A stretch of DNA of 64,000 nucleotides from Candidatus Woesearchaeota archaeon (GCA_020637435.1 JACJVW010000001.1:186001-250000); one strand, 5' to 3'; numbered from the stretch's first letter, positions 1-7,737 are shown. Notes: generated by a model from the letters alone, not told the origin. Made by a program: numbers and translations.

Positions 1-1527
1 AAGAAAATCCTTCCCTTCTCAGGAGTGGTAAGCATAGCAGACCACACACGAACTTTACTCTTCGCGCTAACAGATGGCGCCCTGCCATCCAACACGGGCG
101 GCGGATACAACCTGCGTATTCTTGTGCGTCGGGCTCTTTCATTCATAGATAAATTTCACTGGGACGTAGACTTGGGAGATGTCTGCGACTGGCATGCGGA
201 TGAGCTTCATGAACTCTTCCCTGAACTCAAAGAGGCAGTGCCAAACATCAGAAAGATACTCAAAGTCGAAGAAAATAAATTCGAGCAGACCAAAGAAAAT
301 ATCAAGAGCATCGTGCAGAAGATAATCAGTACTGACATCACAGAAGAAAAGCTCCTTGAACTCTACGACTCCAATGGTATTGCACCGCAGCTCATCATTG
401 AAGAGGCAGCTAAGCACGGCAAAGAAATAGAGATGCCGCAAAACTTCTTCGGCAAAGTGGCAGAACTCCACGAACAGCAGGAACAGATACACGCAACTAA
501 AAAGGACTACTCTCTTGACCTTGAAGGCCTGCCTGACACCAAGGCTTTGTACTTCAATGATTACGCAATGACCGAATTTGAAGGCAATGTGGTTCGCATT
601 CTTGGTAAAGACGTCATCCTCGACAAGACAGCATTCTATCCCACATCAGGAGGACAGCTTCACGACCTTGGAACGCTTGGGGGAGTAGAAGTCGCTGACA
701 TCTTTAAACAGGGTGCTATCATCGTACACCGCCTTAAAGAAGAACCAACCTTCAAAGTTGGTGATGCAGTAGTAGGTAATATCGATTTTGCCAGGCGTCA
801 GCAACTCGCTCAGCACCACACAGCTACCCATATAATTAATGCGGCAGCAAGACAAGTGCTCGGTAATCACGTCAACCAGGCAGGCGCAAAAAAGACTGAA
901 GAAAAAGCGCACATCGACATCACTCACTACGATACTATCAGCGATGAGGAAATAAAAAAGATTGAAGAAATCGCAAACAAAATTGTGCAGGATGACATTG
1001 AAGTAAATCTCTCTTTCATGCCTAGAGGAAAAGCAGAGCAGAAATATGGCATGACCATCTACCAGGGTGGAGCGGTACCGGGAAAACACCTGCGCATTGT
1101 TGACATCGAAGGCACCGACGTTGAGGCATGTGGTGGCACCCATCTTGACCACACCGGCATCATTGAGAAAATTAAGATTGTCAAGGCCAACAAAATCCAG
1201 GACGGAATCATCCGACTGACTTTCACCGCAGGCAAAGCTGCGGACCACGTCGAAGCAGCTCAGGGAGACCTTCTTGGTGAAGCTGCGAAGATCCTTGAGT
1301 GTGAGCCGCAGCAGGTACCTTCTCGAGCCGCAGAGTTGTTTTCAAAGTGGAAAAAAGCCAAAAAAGCCAGAAAGAAAGGTAAAGAACTCACAAAGGATGA
1401 CCTGACCCTCAGTTCGACAGAAGTATCATCTGGCGATGCTCTTGCAGAAGCAGCTGAAGCACTTTCCACACAACCGGAGCACATCGTCAAGACGCTTACG
1501 AGATTCAAGGCGGAACTCAAACCCTAA
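1..1527 (+). CDS. alaS: Alanyl-tRNA synthetase, archaeal type (C-terminal part, runs off left edge)
   Basis: Charges tRNA-Ala in the cytoplasm and clears mischarged Ser/Gly. The reading frame is open from base 1, so the catalytic N-terminus lies outside the window; the GTG at 25 is internal. The visible part begins with the end of the class II aminoacylation domain (GGGYNLRILVRRA, motif 3 region), continues through the editing domain with the zinc ligands HHTATH and CGGTH, and ends in an archaeal-type C-terminal domain with a Lys-rich linker. About 508 residues are present of roughly 900 expected. The stop overlaps the convergent coiled-coil gene by 4 nt. Identification rests on motif order and is secure. 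Confidence 0.97.
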   Translation, partial: KKILPFSGVVSIADHTRTLLFALTDGALPSNTGGGYNLRILVRRALSFIDKFHWDVDLGDVCDWHADELHELFPELKEAVPNIRKILKVEENKFEQTKENIKSIVQKIISTDITEEKLLELYDSNGIAPQLIIEEAAKHGKEIEMPQNFFGKVAELHEQQEQIHATKKDYSLDLEGLPDTKALYFNDYAMTEFEGNVVRILGKDVILDKTAFYPTSGGQLHDLGTLGGVEVADIFKQGAIIVHRLKEEPTFKVGDAVVGNIDFARRQQLAQHHTATHIINAAARQVLGNHVNQAGAKKTEEKAHIDITHYDTISDEEIKKIEEIANKIVQDDIEVNLSFMPRGKAEQKYGMTIYQGGAVPGKHLRIVDIEGTDVEACGGTHLDHTGIIEKIKIVKANKIQDGIIRLTFTAGKAADHVEAAQGDLLGEAAKILECEPQQVPSRAAELFSKWKKAKKARKKGKELTKDDLTLSSTEVSSGDALAEAAEALSTQPEHIVKTLTRFKAELKP

Positions 1528-1799
1528 GGTTGCAGACGCTTAAGCTTTGCTGCAAGTTTTCTTTTTTGATATTCTATATGTTCAAGCTCTTTTGCAAGCC
1601 GCCAGGTCTCGCTCTCATCATAAGCGAGCCTTTTACCAGGCTGCTCAAGACTGTCTCGTTCAGCCCGCTCTGCATCCTCTTCCATCCTATGTTCATATTT
1701 ATGAAGAAGAAATGTCAATCGGTCTGCTCGTTGAGACAATTGGTCCAGGCGAACTTCGATGTGTTTCGCCGCATTTTCAGGATTTTCCCAAAACCACAT
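1524..1799 (-). CDS. Small predicted coiled-coil protein, unknown function
   Basis: A 91-residue, highly charged protein, probably helical almost throughout, with Leu/Lys/Glu heptad-like spacing and no membrane segment or cysteine motif. It does not match a family I recognise. It overlaps the stop codon of alaS by 4 nt in convergent orientation. An AT-rich TATA-like stretch near 1826-1834 lies about 28 nt upstream of the ATG, which fits a leaderless transcript. The overlapping plus-strand frames look like shadows. It is probably a real gene, judging by composition and promoter spacing. Confidence 0.6.
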   Translation of the reverse strand: MWFWENPENAAKHIEVRLDQLSQRADRLTFLLHKYEHRMEEDAERAERDSLEQPGKRLAYDESETWRLAKELEHIEYQKRKLAAKLKRLQP

Positions 1800-1852
1800 A
1801 TTGCCTTATATGGACGTTACCATTCATAAATATTACGATAAACAACAAACCC

Positions 1853-2623
1853 TCAAATGAAGAAAAGATAGTAAAGAGTGATTAGCAACACGAAAAAGAT
1901 ATTGACCAACAACCCTTTCTGCAGCTCATTACGTTTGCCGCTAAGCGCAAAATAGGCGAAGAAGACTGCGCAGTATCCCCCAAGGTGCGCCCAATGACCT
2001 ATGCCGTCATTGACTGGATAGAGCACACCACTGATATCAGACCAGATAGCAATCCAGGCTACCGCGAGCACCGGCATAGGAAATCCAAACAGCATATACG
2101 TCAGATAGAACGGCTCTATAAGGATAGCGACAGCGATTATACCTGCGATAGCCCCGCTCGCCCCAAGACCTCCCTGGCCGGCCAATGCACTGAACACATC
2201 AGCGATAAGCGCAGACATGAAGTACACAAGGAGATACTTCACGGGCGATATCTTCCGCTCAAGTATTCGACCGAAGATGTAGAGAAAGAGCATATTTCCC
2301 AGAAGGTGTAATAGGTTCGCATGCAAAAACCACGACGACACGATAGGTACCACATTAAAAGTCAGTAGATCAGCGGGCATGAAGATAAGCTCACGCAACT
2401 GCTCTTCACTCAGATAGAAGATCTCCAGCAGATACACAATACTGTTCAGGAAGATAAGCGCAACTGTTAGCTTAGGTTCGAAGAGGAAGACGCCTAGTTC
2501 GCGAAGCGGTTTCGTCAATTCATCGGCGCCTCGTTTACCAAACAGCACAAGGATAAGCAGGAACGGCAGCTTAAGGACAAACACCAGTTGCCTCCAGACG
2601 AATCCAGACTCGCTCTCTATCAT
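1853..2623 (-). CDS. Rhomboid family intramembrane serine protease
   Basis: Cleaves transmembrane substrates within the membrane. The 256-residue protein has six or more hydrophobic segments. It shows the rhomboid hallmarks in order: HANLLHLLGN (residues 101-110, the HxxxxHxxxN motif of TM2), GASG with the catalytic Ser at residue 156, and HLGG with the catalytic His at residue 213. The start ATG sits about 27 nt from the palindromic TATA GATTATATAATC (2645-2656). It is transcribed alone, away from tRNA-Pro. Substrates cannot be inferred. Confidence 0.93.
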   Translation of the reverse strand: MIESESGFVWRQLVFVLKLPFLLILVLFGKRGADELTKPLRELGVFLFEPKLTVALIFLNSIVYLLEIFYLSEEQLRELIFMPADLLTFNVVPIVSSWFLHANLLHLLGNMLFLYIFGRILERKISPVKYLLVYFMSALIADVFSALAGQGGLGASGAIAGIIAVAILIEPFYLTYMLFGFPMPVLAVAWIAIWSDISGVLYPVNDGIGHWAHLGGYCAVFFAYFALSGKRNELQKGLLVNIFFVLLITLYYLFFI

Positions 2624-2644
2624 AACCTGTATCCTAAAAACCTG

Positions 2645-2656
2645 ATTATATAATCC
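2645..2656 (-). promoter_or_regulatory. TATA box of the rhomboid gene
   Basis: GATTATATAATC is centred 27 nt upstream of the rhomboid ATG at 2623, the distance expected for archaeal leaderless transcription. Confidence 0.6.
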
Positions 2657-2727
2657 TTTTCAACAGAGCCGATAGCCTTTATTTTAAGGCTTCAGAGCTC
2701 CTAACGCAAAAATCCCCCTTACGAAAC

Positions 2728-2738
2728 CTTTATAAAAC
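2728..2738 (+). promoter_or_regulatory. TATA box of tRNA-Pro
   Basis: CTTTATAAAAC is an excellent archaeal TATA box. A start of transcription about 25 nt downstream (near 2758) would leave a 5' leader of about 20 nt before the mature tRNA at 2781. Confidence 0.65.
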
Positions 2739-2780
2739 CCCTCCTATTCCTGGAACTACATACCCAGATGACCGAATATT

Positions 2781-2879
2781 GGGGCTGTGGGGTAGCTTGG
2801 TTCATCCTTTCTGGTTTGGGTTGAGGCCGCGCGCTTCAAAAAACACCAGACGACCCCAGTTCGAATCTGGGCAGCCCCA
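2781..2879 (+). tRNA. tRNA-Pro (anticodon UGG) with 24-nt intron
   Basis: The acceptor stem GGGGCTG (2781-2787) pairs with CAGCCCC (2872-2878), the discriminator is A, and the T arm is CCCAG-TTCGAAT-CTGGG. The D-arm sequence is typical of archaeal tRNA-Pro. The anticodon stem TCTGG/CCAGA encloses TT-TGG-G, then a 24-nt insertion (2821-2844) at the canonical 37/38 position, then A38. The intron folds on itself (TTGAGGC with GCTTCAA, one wobble pair). Removal gives a 75-nt tRNA. CCA is not encoded. The reading as UGG with an intron is mine from pairing and fits every arm. Confidence 0.93.
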
Positions 2880-2883
2880 TCCG

Positions 2884-3096
2884 ACATTTGAGCAAATGTA
2901 CAATAAAAGACATCCACATCATCAAGTGTGGATGGAAGCATTTGCGAAAATGGCGGGGTACATTTGAGCAAATGTACAATAAAAGACATCCACATCATCA
3001 AGTGTGGATGGAAGCATTTGCGAAAATGAGAGGGTACAAGAATCAATGTACGAAAAAAAACCTCATCAGCAAGTGAGGATGGAAGCATTGATTCGA
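2884..3096 (+). repeat. Three tandem hairpin repeats, possible structured RNA
   Basis: Two identical 69-nt units (2884-2952 and 2960-3028, period 76) are followed by a diverged third (3034-3096). Each unit can fold as an outer stem (GCAAATG with CATTTGC), an asymmetric internal loop (A-rich on the 5' side, GAAG on the 3' side), an inner stem (CATCCACA with TGTGGATG) and an 8-nt loop TCATCAAG. In the third copy both stems have different sequences that still pair (GAATCAATG with CATTGATTC; CCTCA with TGAGG), while the loop (TCAGCAAG) and GGATGGAAG are kept. They lie between tRNA-Pro and the rpl37ae promoter and could be transcribed with the tRNA. Confidence 0.7.
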
Positions 3097-3102
3097 AACA
3101 AA

Positions 3103-3112
3103 AGTTTATAGC
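3103..3112 (+). promoter_or_regulatory. TATA box of the rpl37ae operon
   Basis: AGTTTATAGC lies about 75 nt upstream of the L37Ae start, so this mRNA should have a 5' leader of about 50 nt. A small hairpin CACGTT/AACGTG (3118-3134) lies around the expected transcription start. An AGGT-type Shine-Dalgarno stretch precedes the ATG at 3184. Confidence 0.5.
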
Positions 3113-3183
3113 AATCCCACGTTAAAAAAACGTGAAATGCAATTCAGAACAAAGATTAACCTTCGTCATCACAGGTCAAAAAA

Positions 3184-3489
3184 ATGGCTAAAGCTAAAAA
3201 TTTTGGATCAACAAAGCGATTCGGAGCAAGATACGGCCGAACCGTCAAAGAAAAGGCAGCAAAAGTCGAAAGTGTGCTGCGTAAGAAGCATAAATGCCCT
3301 TACTGTAACACCCTTGGCGTTAAACGGCAGGCTGCAGGCATCTGGCTCTGCACAAAATGCGGTGCTAAATTCACCGGCCAGGCATACACTCCTGAACAGC
3401 GGATGTCCGCAAGAAGCAAGCAGAGCATGCTCGATGAAGAACTCATCGATATTGAAGAACCTGTCAAAGAGGAAGGTGAAGTTCAATAA
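3184..3489 (+). CDS. rpl37ae: 50S ribosomal protein L37Ae
   Basis: Zinc-ribbon protein of the archaeal/eukaryotic large ribosomal subunit. It has 101 residues: a basic N-terminus of the form KNFGSTKRFGARYG, then CPYC and CTKC knuckles that bind zinc. An acidic C-terminal extension of about 20 residues follows the usual end of the family. It is the first gene of an overlapping operon: its TAA shares a base with the rpoP start. The operon combines translation, transcription, tRNA modification and chaperone functions, as is common in archaea. Confidence 0.96.
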   Translation: MAKAKNFGSTKRFGARYGRTVKEKAAKVESVLRKKHKCPYCNTLGVKRQAAGIWLCTKCGAKFTGQAYTPEQRMSARSKQSMLDEELIDIEEPVKEEGEVQ

Positions 3490-3626
3490 TGGTACACTAC
3501 AAATGTTTCAGTTGCGGCAAGAAAGTCAGCGACGAATACACTAAAAAACGTGTACGTTGTCCATATTGTGGTAGCAAGATCCTCTACAAGCCAAGAGAGA
3601 TCACCACAAAAGTCAAAGCAAGATGA
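3489..3626 (+). CDS. rpoP: DNA-directed RNA polymerase subunit P
   Basis: Small zinc-binding subunit (45 residues; homologue of eukaryotic Rpb12) of archaeal RNA polymerase. The sequence has the expected CFSCGKK and CPYCGSKILYK knuckles and a basic tail. It starts in a TAATG overlap with the rpl37ae stop, and its own stop overlaps the pcc1 start as ATGA. Length, motif spacing and operon position all agree with the family. Confidence 0.95.
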   Translation: MVHYKCFSCGKKVSDEYTKKRVRCPYCGSKILYKPREITTKVKAR

Positions 3627-3844
3627 AGCTTGAAGCGACCATCATCGCATACGATGATGCGCTCGAGCAGGTCTTTTCCGCTGAGACTGAGATAAACAAC
3701 GATCGGGCGTCCTGGGAACTTAGGAAAGTGGGTGACCAGACGCAGTTCCATATTACAGCGACTGATTCTACCGCATTGCGTGCAGTTTTAAATTCCATTA
3801 CCAGGTCTTTGACCGTGATCGAGAAAATGAGGGAGATTAGATGA
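3623..3844 (+). CDS. pcc1: KEOPS complex subunit Pcc1
   Basis: Dimerisation subunit of the KEOPS complex, which with Kae1/Bud32/Cgi121 installs the t6A modification on ANN-decoding tRNAs. The 73-residue protein has the family's pattern of an N-terminal beta strand pair and a C-terminal helix (DSTALRAVLNSITRSLTVIEK). It overlaps rpoP and pfdB by 4 nt each. Pcc1 between rpoP and prefoldin beta is a conserved archaeal arrangement, which supports the call beyond the weak sequence signal of this short family. Confidence 0.88.
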   Translation: MKLEATIIAYDDALEQVFSAETEINNDRASWELRKVGDQTQFHITATDSTALRAVLNSITRSLTVIEKMREIR

Positions 3845-4155
3845 CCGACATGAATGACAACCTCAAGAAACTGCAGACCTACGAACAGAATATGCAGGGG
3901 ATTCTCAGGCAGAAACAGGATGTTTCCAGTCAGCTCATCGAAATCGAATCCGCTCTCTCTGAACTTGGCGAAGTCAATTACAAGATTGTCGGCAACATCA
4001 TGGTCAGACAGGACAAGGATAAACTGCGCAAAGACATTGAAGAGCAGAAAGAGACGCTCAATCTGCGCCTAAAATCGCTCGAAAAACAGGAAAATCTTAT
4101 TAAGGACAAATCCAAAGAAGTTCAGGAGAAAGTTCTAAAGCACATGGAGAAGTGA
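3841..4155 (+). CDS. pfdB: Prefoldin subunit beta
   Basis: Beta subunit of the hexameric prefoldin chaperone, which holds unfolded proteins for the thermosome. It has 104 residues: an N-terminal helix (LKKLQTYEQNMQGILRQK), the beta-hairpin turn around YKIVGNIMV, and a C-terminal coiled-coil helix, as usual for the family. The start ATG overlaps the pcc1 stop (ATGA). Recognition is firm. Confidence 0.95.
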   Translation: MTDMNDNLKKLQTYEQNMQGILRQKQDVSSQLIEIESALSELGEVNYKIVGNIMVRQDKDKLRKDIEEQKETLNLRLKSLEKQENLIKDKSKEVQEKVLKHMEK

Positions 4156-4409
4156 AGACGATGCCAGGCAAATTCGATGCGATCACCGATTACCTAAAAG
4201 AACTCATTGACGATAATACTGTTCCACGCAACATCAAGACAAAGATTGCATCTATCATCGAGATTCTCGAAAAGGAAGCTGAAGAGGACAGCATCAAAGT
4301 CAACAAAGCGCTTGATGAGCTTGAGGAGATAAGCAATGACACCAATATGCAGCCTTTCACCAGGACGCAGATATGGAATGTCATCTCCTTGCTTGAAAAC
4401 AGTCTCTGA
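4152..4409 (+). CDS. UPF0147 family protein
   Basis: Archaeal small helical protein of unknown biochemical role, often found next to prefoldin beta. The protein has 76-85 residues. The start is either the GTG at 4152, which makes a GTGA overlap with pfdB, or the ATG at 4161 (MPGKFDAITDYLKEL). The core with NIKTKIASIIEILEKE, followed by an acidic helix and a final PFTRTQIWNVISLLE segment, is characteristic. It is the last gene of the rpl37ae operon. Its stop codon abuts the stop of the convergent mscS gene. Confidence 0.9.
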   Translation: MKTMPGKFDAITDYLKELIDDNTVPRNIKTKIASIIEILEKEAEEDSIKVNKALDELEEISNDTNMQPFTRTQIWNVISLLENSL

Positions 4410-4973
4410 TTACAATTTCTTTGATTTCTTCACTTCGTACTTCAACAGAAGAGAGTTTGGTATAGAGATGGTATCACCTGTCTTCGTGACCAGCCTAGTC
4501 TCTGTAAGATTTATCTGTTCGACCTTGCCGCGCATGCCTCTAAAGACAAGAATATCTCCTTCATGGATAAATCCCTTTCCTTGGATGCTCAGGCCTGCAA
4601 AAAAGTTCGGAATGAAATCCCTTACTGCCAGTACAAAGGATATCAACAAGACAAGAATGATCGCAGCCGATATAAGATACAATAGAGGCGTAGTCAATCC
4701 CAGTTGATTCAGTGCCATGATGATGACAAAGAAGTAGATAAGATAGCTGGTAACTCTCCCCGTCGCTTCTTCAAGGTTCAATCGTCTCTTCGTCGCGCTC
4801 TTGATCATCTTATCAAGCTCAATCTCATGCAAAACGCGATGGACAACTTTGCCAAGAAGTCTACCGACAACAAAACCGATAAGGATGATGACAGCCGCTA
4901 GTATAAACCGAACAAGAATATCAGAATACACTATAGAACTGTAATCGAAGAGCTTATCGATGATGGACATCAC
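4410..4973 (-). CDS. Small mechanosensitive ion channel, MscS family
   Basis: Likely opens under membrane tension to release solutes. At 187 residues it is a minimal MscS: three hydrophobic segments, then a GLSIQGKGFIHEGD stretch leading into the beta domain (FRGMRGKVEQINLTETRLVT) and a short tail ending IPNSLLLKYEVKK. The usual alpha/beta C-terminal domain of E. coli MscS is absent. The start overlaps the end of the upstream secreted-protein gene by 4 nt, so the two are co-transcribed. Confidence 0.88.
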   Translation of the reverse strand: MMSIIDKLFDYSSIVYSDILVRFILAAVIILIGFVVGRLLGKVVHRVLHEIELDKMIKSATKRRLNLEEATGRVTSYLIYFFVIIMALNQLGLTTPLLYLISAAIILVLLISFVLAVRDFIPNFFAGLSIQGKGFIHEGDILVFRGMRGKVEQINLTETRLVTKTGDTISIPNSLLLKYEVKKSKKL

Positions 4974-5644
4974 TTATACCTCTTCTTGCCACCCATATAG
5001 ATTATCGCTTTCTTCTGGCGCTGCAGACCAAAATAAATGATAGCCAGTATCACAAGGATAAGGATGACGAACGCATAACCTGTGTAAGCAGAAGGGACAT
5101 CTTCAGATGCCGTAGCAGGGTGATCGACAGTGTTGCAGGTGTGATTGATGACTTCACCCTCACAAGACACATTAAGGCATCTGTAGATACGGGTATTGCA
5201 AAATTCATAATCGAGGCATTCAGCATCGCTCTCACATTCAAGGTCTTCCTTAAGAGTCATAGTCAAACTCTTTTTGATATCAGTGCAAACTTCCCTTTGC
5301 GTGATACTATCCAGTTGGCTCACATTGACGCAACCTTTATAGAAATAGGTGAATCCTTCATCTGGTTTGAACATCGGTACCTCAAACGTCAAAGAATAAA
5401 TCTCCCCTGGCGCAATAAGAACAGGGCTGGATACCTGACCGAACCTTTTTTCAAGCTGAGTCTCATAGAGGAAGTAATCCGTCACCACGATAGAGAAATT
5501 TAGATTGTTCTCAATAGTCATATTAAACTCAACATTCTCTCCATCAAGACAGATATTGTTGGGACATGTATGGCTGACACTTATACCTGCATATGCTACT
5601 GACGAAAGCATGAAAAGCATGATAATTCCGAGTATGGATTTCAT
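4970..5644 (-). CDS. Exported Cys-containing protein with C-terminal membrane anchor
   Basis: The 224-residue protein has an N-terminal signal peptide (hydrophobic residues 3-18, cut near AYA-G). A beta-rich extracytoplasmic region follows, with several NxS/T sites. Then comes a Cys-rich module (CESDAECLDYEFCNT and following cysteines), a C-terminal transmembrane helix near residues 190-207 and a basic tail. I do not recognise a named family. A similar layout (signal, beta domain, Cys-rich module, anchor) occurs in the gene at 16366-17226. TATA GATTTATAAGG (about 5669-5679) lies 30 nt upstream. It precedes mscS in an operon. Confidence 0.75.
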   Translation of the reverse strand: MKSILGIIMLFMLSSVAYAGISVSHTCPNNICLDGENVEFNMTIENNLNFSIVVTDYFLYETQLEKRFGQVSSPVLIAPGEIYSLTFEVPMFKPDEGFTYFYKGCVNVSQLDSITQREVCTDIKKSLTMTLKEDLECESDAECLDYEFCNTRIYRCLNVSCEGEVINHTCNTVDHPATASEDVPSAYTGYAFVILILVILAIIYFGLQRQKKAIIYMGGKKRYK

Positions 5645-5757
5645 GAGAATATGGACTATGATTTACCTTATAAATCTTATTTTTAGTGAAAAGTCCTAAG
5701 ATATCAGAAAAAGTTACCAAGATGTAGATACGCTGCTTACATCAAGCAGTAAAACAT

Positions 5758-7146
5758 TCATTTCCTATGGTCACTCAGCCAGCTTCGAAATACAGCTGCA
5801 TCCTCTGGTGAATTATTGAGCTTATCCATGATATACGCATACATACCCTTAAGCATCTGACAGCGCGCATTCAAAGGATTGATAGTAACCAGATTCCCTG
5901 ATTCCGCGTAATTGCAGACCGGACATACCCCGCAATAGGGTTTCCATACGCAGGTATCGCACATCAGCGTATCATTAGTGGATGCGGCGACGATACTCAT
6001 GACCTTATCGCTCGTGATGACTGACTGGTAATCTTCTTCCTCAACATTTCCAAGCTTAAAGATCTCTCCGGCAAGCCTTCCCTCATCACAAGTGTAAATA
6101 TCTCCTTTCTCTGTATAAGCTATCTGGCCGGTGGCTGCGCCGCACGGGCTTGCCAGATCAGTGTACCAGGCATTCTCTAGATGAAACTTCTTCAGAATAT
6201 AATAAACAAATCTGTCCGGAAGCAGCCTTCCTTTCTTATTGATCTCGAGCAGATACTCCATCCCTTCCTTCCAGAATGAAAGGAATTCCTCCGCCGTGTA
6301 CATGATATCGGGTTCATCCTGCGCATAGCCAAGATTGTCCAGATAGCGAAGTTTCAACCAGGGCAGGTCATACTTGAGATATTCGTCGATGATCTCTTTA
6401 GCATAGGGCAGACTCCTCTTCGTGATGACCATAAGCGCGTTGACCGGATAATTGTACTCCTCCTTGATGCGCCTGATCCATTTTGTGGTGATAGCATGTC
6501 CGCTGCCCTGACCAAGCATCGCCCTATTTTTGTCATGGATATAAGCCGGGCCATCCAACGTGGTGCAGATCTCAACATTATGCTCCATAAGATAAGCAAG
6601 ATACTGCTCATTCATCGCAGCAAGATTTGTCACAAGAGCGAATTTCACCTGTTTAGGTTGCTCCTGCTGCTTATGCTTCACACGCTCGATGATATACTGC
6701 ACTATCCTGAAATTAAGCAGCGCATCCCCTCCCTGAAACTCGATCGTGAGCGGATCAGAAGGGCATTCGAAGATAAAGTCGACTATTCTTCGGGCAGTCG
6801 GCCGGTCAAGATCATAGCCCTGCTCAGTAAGCGGCACAGACTTGGAATGACAATAGCTGCATTTATGATTGCATCGTTGCGTAGGAACGACGATATGCAA
6901 GCTTGGTCCCTGTTTGATATGAGCATATTTCTCTTCATATTGTGCGACAATTTTCCCCCTGTTCTTTGGAGTAAGTATGACCAGCTCCTTCTCAAGACGT
7001 TTGTAAAGCGCACTGTCTTCGCTGATCTTGCCGCTGGAGAGAAGCTCATAGTCGGGCTTGTCCAGGACAACCCATGCACCGCTATCGCTCGTCACTAGCA
7101 TCTGATCCCGCAAGGGTAGCGAACGCAATTTTACTGATTCCATCAT
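5758..7146 (-). CDS. hxsB: His-Xaa-Ser system radical SAM maturase HxsB
   Basis: Radical SAM enzyme with a C-terminal SPASM-type region, predicted to modify a peptide or protein. From the ATG at 7146 (462 residues) it has a short N-terminal binding-like region, the CNHKCSYC cluster motif (Cys 92, 96, 99), an EFQGGDALLNF motif (GGE-like), a TTLDGP motif, and auxiliary-cluster cysteines near the C-terminus (ASPCG, YTCDEG, CDTCVWKPYCGVC, ARCQM). This order and the conserved phrases match the HxsB family of the His-Xaa-Ser system. The start overlaps the upstream hxsD-like stop as ATGA; the longer upstream frame lies inside that gene and is not needed. The partner radical SAM HxsC and the target HxsA are not seen nearby. 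Confidence 0.85.
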   Translation of the reverse strand: MMESVKLRSLPLRDQMLVTSDSGAWVVLDKPDYELLSSGKISEDSALYKRLEKELVILTPKNRGKIVAQYEEKYAHIKQGPSLHIVVPTQRCNHKCSYCHSKSVPLTEQGYDLDRPTARRIVDFIFECPSDPLTIEFQGGDALLNFRIVQYIIERVKHKQQEQPKQVKFALVTNLAAMNEQYLAYLMEHNVEICTTLDGPAYIHDKNRAMLGQGSGHAITTKWIRRIKEEYNYPVNALMVITKRSLPYAKEIIDEYLKYDLPWLKLRYLDNLGYAQDEPDIMYTAEEFLSFWKEGMEYLLEINKKGRLLPDRFVYYILKKFHLENAWYTDLASPCGAATGQIAYTEKGDIYTCDEGRLAGEIFKLGNVEEEDYQSVITSDKVMSIVAASTNDTLMCDTCVWKPYCGVCPVCNYAESGNLVTINPLNARCQMLKGMYAYIMDKLNNSPEDAAVFRSWLSDHRK

Positions 7147-7358
7147 AGTACATACTCGTTTGCAACAGTGCCAAACGCGTAATTGCAAAATTCAAGTCCG
7201 ACCTCTTCAAGGTCTCCTTCACCTTTGAGTTCAAGCCGTACCTGTGAACCAACTAGCTCTGCTTCAACAATATCAGCGAAAGCAGCTATAGTTTCCTGTA
7301 TTGAATCAAAAGGATAGAACTTTGTGGCAAAATCGATCACCATCACCTTGCCTTCCAT
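7143..7358 (-). CDS. Second HxsD-like small protein
   Basis: A 71-residue protein from the ATG at 7358, one base after the hxsD stop; a longer frame would run inside hxsD. It resembles the HxsD family: a short beta strand, FYPFDSIQETIAAFADIVEA, and near the end LEFCNYAFG, close to the LxNYxL pattern of that family. In the His-Xaa-Ser system HxsD is a small accessory protein whose role is not established. Tight coupling with hxsB on one side and the first HxsD on the other suggests the two small proteins act with the radical SAM enzyme, perhaps as a heterodimeric peptide-binding partner (inference). Confidence 0.6.
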   Translation of the reverse strand: MEGKVMVIDFATKFYPFDSIQETIAAFADIVEAELVGSQVRLELKGEGDLEEVGLEFCNYAFGTVANEYVL

Positions 7359-7359
7359 C

Positions 7360-7689
7360 TTAATCAGAAGGATCACCCCAGGGTACAAGCAGTTCTTCTC
7401 TGTTAGGGTCATAGCCGGCTGTCAATAAGACTCTTTGCTGCAGCAATTGTCTCGTCTTCGCGTGCTGCGAAGATTGCAGACCGTACATCGCAAGGCAAAT
7501 CAACTGATCCCAAAACAGATGCACCACATCAGTCTTACCATCTTTGGGGCGTAGATAGACCTGTACATGTGCATCATCTTCTTCAAAAAACACATATGAT
7601 TTTTCCAGAAGCGCATACGCTGCCGCATACACTACTTCCAGAGGAAAAATATCGTTATGCACACAGATGATCTTAAACCCATCCAACAT
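7360..7689 (-). CDS. hxsD: HxsD-like protein of the His-Xaa-Ser system
   Basis: Small partner of the radical SAM maturase. From the ATG at 7689 it has 109 residues; a TTG at 7710 in the same frame would add seven. Family features: NDIFPLEVVYAAAYALLEKSY, a strand VQVYLRPKDG, and a C-terminal helix with LFWDQLICLAMYGL followed by a TRQLLQQRVL segment. A TATA element (TTTTTAAAAT, 7710-7720) lies about 26 nt upstream of the ATG, favouring a leaderless start there. It is the first gene of hxsD-hxsD2-hxsB. The repeat element at 7738-7939 lies directly upstream. Confidence 0.72.
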   Translation of the reverse strand: MLDGFKIICVHNDIFPLEVVYAAAYALLEKSYVFFEEDDAHVQVYLRPKDGKTDVVHLFWDQLICLAMYGLQSSQHAKTRQLLQQRVLLTAGYDPNREELLVPWGDPSD

Positions 7690-7709
7690 AGGAACAGGGG
7701 CATATTCCA

Positions 7710-7720
7710 ATTTTAAAAAG
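7710..7720 (-). promoter_or_regulatory. TATA box of the hxs operon
   Basis: On the minus strand TTTTTAAAAT is centred about 26 nt before the ATG at 7689. This supports that start over the TTG at 7710. Confidence 0.5.
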
Positions 7721-7737
7721 GTTGCTGCTATAACCAG

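Noticed and set aside
646..1248. Long minus-strand frame antisense to alaS
   Set aside because: It lies wholly inside the conserved AlaRS editing domain and has no family-like composition; it is a shadow frame.
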